From Candidatus Rokuibacteriota bacterium (GTDB taxonomy: Bacteria > Methylomirabilota > Methylomirabilia > Rokubacteriales > CSP1-6), in contig JAUSJX010000044.1 of assembly GCA_030647435.1 (NCBI GenBank), positions 1 to 32,196 on the forward strand: a DNA stretch of 32,196 nt, given 5' to 3'. This document shows positions 25,004 through 32,196 of this stretch, one piece after another. The position numbers were made by a program, and so were the translations under genes. The first letter of the stretch is position 1. The number at the start of each line of letters is the position of its first letter. The notes below the pieces were generated by a model. It had not been told where the DNA came from, did no database searches, and saw nothing but the letters and a program-made list of their open reading frames with translations.

Positions 25004-25025
25004 ACTATGCTCGAAACTATGTCCG
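25004..25025. repeat. 22-bp direct repeat, copy 2
   Basis: This is the partner of 24779-24800 with two differences, both transitions. It lies between the tRNA(Val)-half promoter and the stop codon of the 139-aa gene (25030). Confidence 0.7.
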
Positions 25026-25029
25026 TCGA

Positions 25030-25449
25030 TCAGTGGGACCGACGGTCTGGCTTCCGCCCAGCGCCCTGCCGAGGCCGACTTGTACTACGCGAGGGCCCAG
25101 CCTCTGGTGTCAGGAGAACCTCGAGTAGCTTCTCCAGAACCTCCCAGCCTGCCCCCGCACCCCGCGTTCTCGCATAGAGCGTCCGTACCCCGTCGAGGGC
25201 CAACGCTTCGCGCTCCTCGACCGGGCCCGTGACCGACTCGGAATACGAGGGCCCGAATTCCTCAGGCGCTGGTCCCTCCTTGGACTCGATCAAGCTCTCG
25301 ACGATCGCGTCCGTAACATCCCGTGGGAGGGGTGGGGCGTACCTCGTGCCCCTCGGGTAGCACTCGCGGTGCCGGCGACGCGCATAGGTCAGCAGTTTCT
25401 TCCGGTCCTCCACCTCGAAGATCGCCCTCAGCTCATAGCGGTCGGCCAC
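25030..25449 (-). CDS. Hypothetical protein, 139 aa, between two tRNA loci
   Basis: Unknown function. The N-terminal half is well structured, with MADRYELRAIFEVEDRKKLL followed by a basic RRRHRECYPRG segment and a helix VTDAIVESLIES. The C-terminal 25 residues are Arg/Ser/Pro-rich and probably disordered. GTG at 25449 is preferred over GTG at 25455 because GGGAGG then sits 5 bases upstream. The gene lies between the tRNA(Val)-half unit and the initiator tRNA, on the same strand as both. It could be island cargo or a chromosomal gene. No family recognised. Confidence 0.5.
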   Translation of the reverse strand: MADRYELRAIFEVEDRKKLLTYARRRHRECYPRGTRYAPPLPRDVTDAIVESLIESKEGPAPEEFGPSYSESVTGPVEEREALALDGVRTLYARTRGAGAGWEVLEKLLEVLLTPEAGPSRSTSRPRQGAGRKPDRRSH

Positions 25450-25541
25450 GGTCACCTCCCAGGGGATCTCGTCGCCCTCTTCTGTGCAAAGACAGGGGTG
25501 GTAGCGCCGCAGACCTTAGCAATCCATTAGCAAAGACGACG

Positions 25542-25572
25542 AAGGGGTCAGCCGGCACCCGGCTAACCCCTT
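25542..25572 (-). terminator. Hairpin terminator after the initiator tRNA
   Basis: Read on the minus strand, AAGGGGTTAGCCGG pairs with CCGGCTGACCCCTT over 14 positions (one G-U) around a 3-base loop. It is followed by the T-rich CGTCGTCTTTG. It starts 8 bases after the tRNA CCA end, so it most likely terminates the tRNA transcript. The U-tract is imperfect. Confidence 0.7.
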
Positions 25573-25580
25573 GTCTTACT

Positions 25581-25657
<77 letters not shown>

Positions 25658-25668
25658 GTGACCACTGC

Positions 25669-25697
25669 AATGTACCCGACGGGTGGGGAGGTGTCAA
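25669..25697 (-). promoter_or_regulatory. Sigma70 promoter of tRNA-fMet
   Basis: On the minus strand TTGACA (25697-25692) is followed by a 17-base spacer and TACATT (25674-25669). The tRNA 5' end at 25657 is 11 bases beyond the -10, a normal distance for a short leader. Confidence 0.75.
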
Positions 25698-25701
25698 CCT
25701 A

Positions 25702-25811
25702 GGCCCCCTCACCCTACCCTCTCCCCACTGGGGAGAGGGTAATTGTGGGCGCTCCCCTCTCCCCAGTGGGGAGAGGGGAACTGTGGGCGCTCTCTCTTGG
25801 GGAGAGGGAGC
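25702..25811. repeat. REP-like palindromic array, three 38-bp units
   Basis: Two perfect 12-bp-arm palindromes of the CCCTCTCCCC/GGGGAGAGGG type lie at 25716-25740 and 25754-25778. The third unit, near 25792-25808, is truncated. The period is 38 bp and the spacers read AATTGTGGGCGCTC and AACTGTGGGCGCTC. The first 39 bases (25702-25740) recur at 31867-31905 with one difference. Lying after the cupin stop, the hairpins may also end the minus-strand operon transcript. Confidence 0.85.
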
Positions 25812-25826
25812 CGGCAAGGGGGGATA

Positions 25827-26216
25827 TCACAGGGGTTTGCAGCCGGGGCGGTCGTAGCGGTGGAACTCGCCGCGCGCGTTGATGGCGACGCGGATGGTGG
25901 GCTCGCTGCCCACCGGCTCGACGTGGTGCCAGCGGTTCTTGGGGCCGAAGACGAAGTCGCCGGCTCGCGCGTGGACAGTCGCGGGCGCGTCCTCGATGTG
26001 CCAGTCGATCTTGCCCTGCAGCACCACCCACCACTCGTCGTGCAGGTGGTAGTGCGTGTCGTTCGGATGCCCGGGGGCGTGGCAGATGATGAAGGCCTGG
26101 ATGTCGTCGGTCATTACCATCGCTTCCGACCACGGCGGGGCGCCCTTCTTCGCCTTGAGGTCTCCCAGGCGCGCCTGCAGCGTGCCGATCTCCATGAGCG
26201 GGATGCGGTCGGCCAT
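25827..26216 (-). CDS. Cupin-domain protein, 129 aa
   Basis: A small single-domain cupin. Motif 1 is complete: G49-(x5)-H55-x-H57-(x3)-E61 (GHPNDTHYHLHDE). Motif 2 begins at G86 with P92 and H97/H98 (GDFVFGPKNRWHH). The three histidines and the glutamate would bind a divalent metal, with a beta-barrel fold. The specific reaction (dioxygenase, isomerase or binding only) cannot be told. AGGAG lies 7 bases before ATG at 26216. The gene is 20 bases after the glycosyltransferase stop, last in the minus-strand housekeeping run. Confidence 0.85.
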   Translation of the reverse strand: MADRIPLMEIGTLQARLGDLKAKKGAPPWSEAMVMTDDIQAFIICHAPGHPNDTHYHLHDEWWVVLQGKIDWHIEDAPATVHARAGDFVFGPKNRWHHVEPVGSEPTIRVAINARGEFHRYDRPGCKPL

Positions 26217-26236
26217 ATGCGTCTCCTGGATGCCGC

Positions 26237-27736
26237 TCAGGCGCCGGCGGCGCGGGTGATGCGGTCGGTCTTGCCGGACTCGTAGCGGCCGGTGCGGGCG
26301 ATGCTCCAGAGCACGCGCCAGGCCCCGCGCGTCGCCAGCAGCCAGTAGGTCTGGCAGCGGAAGGTGCCGAGGAACTTCTCCTTGAGGCTCTTGCGGCGCA
26401 GGTCCACCTCGCGCGGGAGATACGGCCGCAGCTCCTCGACGAGGTTCTGGGTGACGATGCCGCCCACCCACACGGTCAGGATCAGCGAGAGCGTCGGCGC
26501 GCCCGTCGCCAGGTAGAAGAGCCACGGGTGGCGGCCGCGGTACATGTAGGCGAGCCACCAGCCGAGGTAGCCCGTCGCCGGATACACGAGCGCGGCGATC
26601 GGCCACTCGACGACCTTGTTGCCGACGTGCCGGACCAGTTGGGCCAGGTTGAAGGCTGTCGGGCGCTCGCGGAAGACGCGCCGCAGGAACGGGATGTCGT
26701 CGAGCACGCCCAGGTACCAGCGCGCGTTCTGACGGACCATCTTGTCGGGCGTCTCGGGCAGATCCATCAGCTCGACCATCGGCATCGCCTGGATCAGGAT
26801 GCCGCGCGCGCCGAGCGCGTAGCCGAGCGTGGAATCCTCCGTGGCGCCCGAGGTCGGGAAGCCGCCCAGGGACTGCATCACGTCCAGGCGCACGAACTGG
26901 TTGTGGCCGAGGCAGATCTGGGAGCGGCGGAAGCAGAGCTCGAAAGCCGGGCGCGCGAGCCGCCCGAGCCGCGGGAAGCGCGCGGAGAAGCCGTCGAACA
27001 GCCGCACCCGCTTGACCTCGTTGATGAGCCGCGCGATCGAGACGCGGATGAAGATGGACGACTGCTGAATGGCGCAGATCTTCCCGCGGATGTCGAGCCG
27101 GTCGTAGTTGGCGAGCGACAGCGTGATGCCCTGGTACGCGAGGCTCCCCTGCCCCCCGAGCTCGAGCGAAGCGATCCAGCGGTACGTGTCGGGGTCGGGG
27201 ATCGAGTCGGCGTCGCTCACGCCGACGAAGACGCGCGACGGATCGAAGGAGTCGCCCAGGATCTCGCGGAGGGCCTCGGGGCGGAGCGCCCAGTTGAGCT
27301 GCTGCGCCTTGCGGCCGGGCCCCGGCATGACGAGATGCGCGAGGCGCTTCTGCTGGTAGGGCGGCAGGGTCTCGCGGAGCCGGCGCACCAGCTCGCCCGT
27401 GCACACGCCCATGGCCGGGTGCGGCGCGCGCTCTTCCTCCTTCTTGGTCACGACGACGACATGGAGGCCCGGGTGCGGGTAGCGCGAGGCGCAGAGCGCC
27501 TTGACCGTGCCCGCGATGTCGGGCTCCTGGAAGGCCGGGACGAGGTGGAGGAAGACGGGCGCCTGGGGGTCGTGCTCGAGCGCCTCCTCGGTCGGCAGCG
27601 CGGAACGGCGCGCGTACGCATCGCGGACGAAACGCACCGTCGTCAGCATGCCGCGCCAGTCGAGGCTCAGCTTGAAGGACGCGCGGACGTTCAAGACGAG
27701 GGCGACGACGAACAGGATCGGCAGGAGCGCGTCCAT
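26237..27736 (-). CDS. Membrane-bound family 2 glycosyltransferase, 499 aa
   Basis: A GT-A fold inverting glycosyltransferase at the membrane. It has an N-terminal hydrophobic anchor (residues about 3-17), then a nucleotide-sugar domain starting HLVPAFQEPDIAGTV with the acidic motif SDADSIPD, the acceptor region GATEDSTLGYALG and the Q-x-x-RW-type motif QNARWYLG. Two or three C-terminal hydrophobic segments follow (about 365-430). The sugar donor and acceptor cannot be inferred. A cell-envelope polysaccharide or glycolipid is likely from the membrane placement. It begins 15 bases after the ftsB-like stop. The start ATG has only a weak G-rich upstream sequence. Confidence 0.8.
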   Translation of the reverse strand: MDALLPILFVVALVLNVRASFKLSLDWRGMLTTVRFVRDAYARRSALPTEEALEHDPQAPVFLHLVPAFQEPDIAGTVKALCASRYPHPGLHVVVVTKKEEERAPHPAMGVCTGELVRRLRETLPPYQQKRLAHLVMPGPGRKAQQLNWALRPEALREILGDSFDPSRVFVGVSDADSIPDPDTYRWIASLELGGQGSLAYQGITLSLANYDRLDIRGKICAIQQSSIFIRVSIARLINEVKRVRLFDGFSARFPRLGRLARPAFELCFRRSQICLGHNQFVRLDVMQSLGGFPTSGATEDSTLGYALGARGILIQAMPMVELMDLPETPDKMVRQNARWYLGVLDDIPFLRRVFRERPTAFNLAQLVRHVGNKVVEWPIAALVYPATGYLGWWLAYMYRGRHPWLFYLATGAPTLSLILTVWVGGIVTQNLVEELRPYLPREVDLRRKSLKEKFLGTFRCQTYWLLATRGAWRVLWSIARTGRYESGKTDRITRAAGA

Positions 27737-27751
27737 GGGGGCCCCGGTAGT

Positions 27752-30224
<2,473 letters not shown>

Positions 30225-30254
30225 GGCTTACCGGTCTTCACGACTTGGCGACCT

Positions 30255-30494
30255 TCACGACTGGGCGTCCTTGTCCCACTCGAAGGGCTCGACCTTGAGC
30301 AGCCCCGACTCGTCCTTGGTGAGGAGCTCGATGCGCTTCTCGGCCTCCTCGAGGTACTTGGCGCAGCGGCGGGCGAGCGCGACGCCCTCTTCGAAGACCT
30401 TGAGCGACTGCTCGAGCGGCAGATCGCCGGCCTCGAGCTGGTCCACGATCTGTTCGAGCCGCTGGACCGCGTCCTCAAACTTGATGTCTTTCAT
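30255..30494 (-). CDS. xseB: Exodeoxyribonuclease VII small subunit, 79 aa
   Basis: Small helical subunit that binds XseA in exonuclease VII. It has the family signature KFEDAVQRLEQIVDQLEAGDLPLEQSLKVFEEGVALARRC and normal length. The start overlaps the 3' end of xseA by 20 bases, consistent with coupled translation. The C-terminus is acidic. Confidence 0.95.
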   Translation of the reverse strand: MKDIKFEDAVQRLEQIVDQLEAGDLPLEQSLKVFEEGVALARRCAKYLEEAEKRIELLTKDESGLLKVEPFEWDKDAQS

Positions 30495-31836
30495 CCCGTT
30501 CCTTGACGTCGGTCACGCGCGCTCCGAGCGCGCCTTGGTACAGGAGGATCTCGAGGGGGTCGCCCACGGCGACCTGCCCGGCGCTCCGCACGACGGCCCC
30601 CGAGGGCAGGCGCGTCAGGCTGTATCCGCGCGCCAGCACCCCCAGCGGCGAGAGGCTCTCGAGCCGGCCGACCGTCTCGGCGAAGCGGGAGCGCGACGCC
30701 TTCAGGCTGTGCGCGGCCGAGGCCACGAGCCGGCCCCTCAGCTGGCCCAGCATCGCCGCGCCGCCGGCAATCCTAGCCAAGGGATTGCGCGAGCGCAAGG
30801 CGCCGGTGGCGAGTGCCACGCGGTGCCTGACCTGGCGCTGGCTCGCGCGGAGGCCCAGGCGCAGGCGGCCCTGGAGCTCGTCGAGGCGGCGGTGGAGATC
30901 GCGGAGCGCCCGCGCGGGATCCGTCAGCACGCGGCGACGGCTCAGGAATAGGACGCGCTCCCGGTACGCCGCGACCTCGGCGGTCACGGCCTGCTTGAGC
31001 CGCGCGTAGAGATCGGCGAGCGTCTCGATCACCACGAGCTTCTCCCGCACCACGAGCTCCGCCGCTCCCGAAGGGGTCGGCGCGCGCAGGTCGGCCACGA
31101 AGTCGGCGATGGTGAAGTCCGTCTCGTGGCCGACGGCGGAGATCACGGGCACGCGGCAGGCCGCGATGGCGCGCGCGACGCCCTCGTCGTTGAAGGCCCA
31201 GAGGTCCTCGATCGAGCCGCCGCCCCTGCCGACGATGACGACGTCGAGATCCGGAACCGTCTGGAGATTCTCCAAAGCCTTGACGATCTCGCCGGGCGCC
31301 TCGTCGCCCTGCACGCGGACGGGAGCGATGAGGATGCGCAGGTCGCCGAAGCGGCGGCCGATGATGTTGAGGATGTCTCGGATGGCGGCGCCCGTGGGCG
31401 ACGTGACGACGCCGATCACGCGCGGGAAGGCCGGCAGCGGCCGCTTGCGTCCCTCGTCGAAGAGGCCTTCCGCCGCGAGCTTGCGCTTGAGCTGCTCGAA
31501 CGCGAGCTGGAGCGCGCCGAGACCCTTGGGCTCCATCATCTCGACGACCAGCTGGTACTGCCCGCGCGCGGCGTAGACGTCGAGGCCGCCGAAGGCCAGC
31601 ACCTGCATGCCGTCCTCAAGATCGAAGCGCACGCGCCTGCCCCGCCCGCGGAAAAGGACGGCCGAGAGCTGCGCGCCCTCGTCCTTGAGCGTGAAGTAGG
31701 CGTGGCCCGAGCCGGGCGTGCGCAGGTTCGAGATCTCCCCCTCGACCCACACGCCCGGAAATGTCTCCTCGAGCGCCGCCTTGAGCCGCACCGTCAGCTC
31801 AGAGACCGTAAAAACCCGCCGCTCACCCTCGCTCAC
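30475..31836 (-). CDS. xseA: Exodeoxyribonuclease VII large subunit, 453 aa
   Basis: Catalytic subunit of exonuclease VII, a single-strand-specific DNase. The N-terminal OB-fold (about residues 8-100) contains VEGEISNLRTPGSGHAYFTL. The nuclease domain has RVIGVVTSPTGAAIRDI, VGRGGGSIEDLWAFNDE and GHETDFTIADFVADLRAPTPSGAAE. A coiled-coil region and the C-terminal LARGYSLTRL complete the family. Length is typical. The GTG start (31836) overlaps the stop of the DUF559-family frame by 4 bases (31833-31836), and a tandem 15-bp repeat begins one base beyond it, so the leader is made of repetitive sequence. Downstream ATG starts are not seen close by. Confidence 0.95.
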   Translation of the reverse strand: MSEGERRVFTVSELTVRLKAALEETFPGVWVEGEISNLRTPGSGHAYFTLKDEGAQLSAVLFRGRGRRVRFDLEDGMQVLAFGGLDVYAARGQYQLVVEMMEPKGLGALQLAFEQLKRKLAAEGLFDEGRKRPLPAFPRVIGVVTSPTGAAIRDILNIIGRRFGDLRILIAPVRVQGDEAPGEIVKALENLQTVPDLDVVIVGRGGGSIEDLWAFNDEGVARAIAACRVPVISAVGHETDFTIADFVADLRAPTPSGAAELVVREKLVVIETLADLYARLKQAVTAEVAAYRERVLFLSRRRVLTDPARALRDLHRRLDELQGRLRLGLRASQRQVRHRVALATGALRSRNPLARIAGGAAMLGQLRGRLVASAAHSLKASRSRFAETVGRLESLSPLGVLARGYSLTRLPSGAVVRSAGQVAVGDPLEILLYQGALGARVTDVKERDERHQV

Positions 31837-32196
31837 AGCCCCCTCACCTCTGGCCCCCTCACCTCTGGCCCCCTCACCCTACCCTCTCCCCGCTGGGGAG
31901 AGGGTTTCATTCGAATAGGCCTTCCCGGACCCCTCTCCCCTTTGGGGAGAGGGTAGGGTGAGGGGGGAGATCCCTTGACGCCAAGCGCCTCAACGATGCG
32001 GTGAAGTACGCCCTCCGTATTCGTCAAGGCCTCGTTGTCCCAGAAGCGAAGGACCACGTACCCTTGGGACTCGATGTACTCCGTGCGTACCTGATCGTCA
32101 CGCAGCCGCAGCGCGTGCCGACCACCGTCGAGCTCGATAACCAGCTTGGCTTCCGTGCAGCAGAAGTCTGAGATGAAGGGGCCGATGGGATGCTGG
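31833..32196 (-). CDS. DUF559-family endonuclease, 5' end outside window
   Basis: The visible 120 codons begin inside the gene. They show the Vsr/DUF559 pattern: DF-x-C (DFCCTEAKLVIELDGGRH), the acidic/catalytic K-x3-E-x-D segment, and the distal GYVVLRFWDNEAL. This family is a predicted PD-(D/E)XK nuclease related to very-short-patch repair endonucleases. Its last 45 codons are translated from the REP-like palindromic element (31838-31966) and read PPSPYPLPKGERG and related Pro/Arg/Gly units. The true conserved domain ends near GVKG, about 31978. The stop TGA overlaps the xseA GTG. The N-terminus cannot be judged. Confidence 0.8.
   Translation of the reverse strand, partial: QHPIGPFISDFCCTEAKLVIELDGGRHALRLRDDQVRTEYIESQGYVVLRFWDNEALTNTEGVLHRIVEALGVKGSPPSPYPLPKGERGPGRPIRMKPSPQRGEGRVRGPEVRGPEVRGL
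31838..31867. repeat. Two tandem 15-bp repeats next to the xseA start
   Basis: GCCCCCTCACCTCTG occurs at 31838-31852 and 31853-31867. A third, diverging copy leads into the palindromic element. These lie in the expected ribosome-binding region of xseA and may influence its initiation. No Shine-Dalgarno is visible here (minus-strand sequence is C/A/G-rich without GGAGG). Confidence 0.6.
31867..31966. repeat. REP-like element with perfect 23-bp inverted repeat
   Basis: CCCCCTCACCCTACCCTCTC begins an arm at 31869-31891 whose exact reverse complement occupies 31944-31966, across a 52-base centre. Two smaller palindromes of the CCCTCTCCCC/GGGGAGAGGG type sit inside (31881-31905 and 31931-31953). 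Bases 31867-31905 match 25702-25740 with one difference, so it is a dispersed family, probably a non-autonomous palindromic element. Confidence 0.85.

Noticed and set aside
25716-25811. CRISPR array
   Set aside because: The repeats are palindromic, with near-identical spacers of about 13 bases, a 38-bp period and a truncated third unit. They lack unique 30-40 bp spacers and there are no cas genes.

Overview
The window is high-GC DNA with many GTG starts and tightly packed, often overlapping genes. The housekeeping block at the right end (xseA, xseB, ispA, eno, an ftsB-like gene, a membrane glycosyltransferase) is bacterial. Base composition and gene order suggest an uncultivated Gram-negative lineage of the Rokubacteria/Methylomirabilota kind. 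That assignment is an inference from style, not a database match.

Layout. (1) 1-2108: a complete insertion sequence with imperfect 36-bp terminal inverted repeats and a DDE transposase. Its left terminus is exactly base 1 of the window. (2) 2105-3036: small genes of unknown function with short operator-like repeats. (3) 3081-5822, minus strand: a NERD-type nuclease/UvrD-like helicase, a DUF4236-like protein with internal repeats and a SpoT-like HD hydrolase, followed by a small membrane protein. (4) 5961-16448, plus strand: an ARPP-1 domain protein, a TY-Chap/YbjN-like protein, a WYL regulator, a small SpoT/MESH1-like HD hydrolase, and an AddB-like/AddA-like nuclease-helicase pair. (5) 16496-24080, minus strand, converging on region 4: a DUF6361-type protein, a phospholipase-D-like protein, a 1285-residue SNF2/SF2-type helicase and a 201-residue unknown. 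The first three overlap by 8 and 4 bases. (6) 24081-25657: an island edge with a gene remnant, a promoter-tRNA(Val) 5' half-terminator unit flanked by 22-bp direct repeats, a small unknown gene, and an intact initiator tRNA(Met) with its own promoter and terminator. (7) 25702-32196, minus strand: palindromic repeats, a cupin, the glycosyltransferase, ftsB-like, eno, ispA, xseB, xseA, and the 3' end of a DUF559-family endonuclease gene, with a second copy of the palindromic repeat in between.

Interpretation. Regions 1-5 look like an accessory, probably anti-phage/genome-defence island inserted next to tRNA genes, bounded on the right by ordinary chromosome. The best candidate for an undescribed system is the convergent pair in regions 4 and 5. 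One arm is a WYL-regulated AddAB-like nuclease complex carrying an alarmone-type hydrolase. The other is a translationally coupled DUF6361/PLD/helicase module. A second, smaller nuclease-helicase cassette in region 3 also carries a SpoT-like HD hydrolase, so nucleotide hydrolysis is paired with DNA processing twice in the same island. All statements about defence function are inference from domains and neighbourhood.
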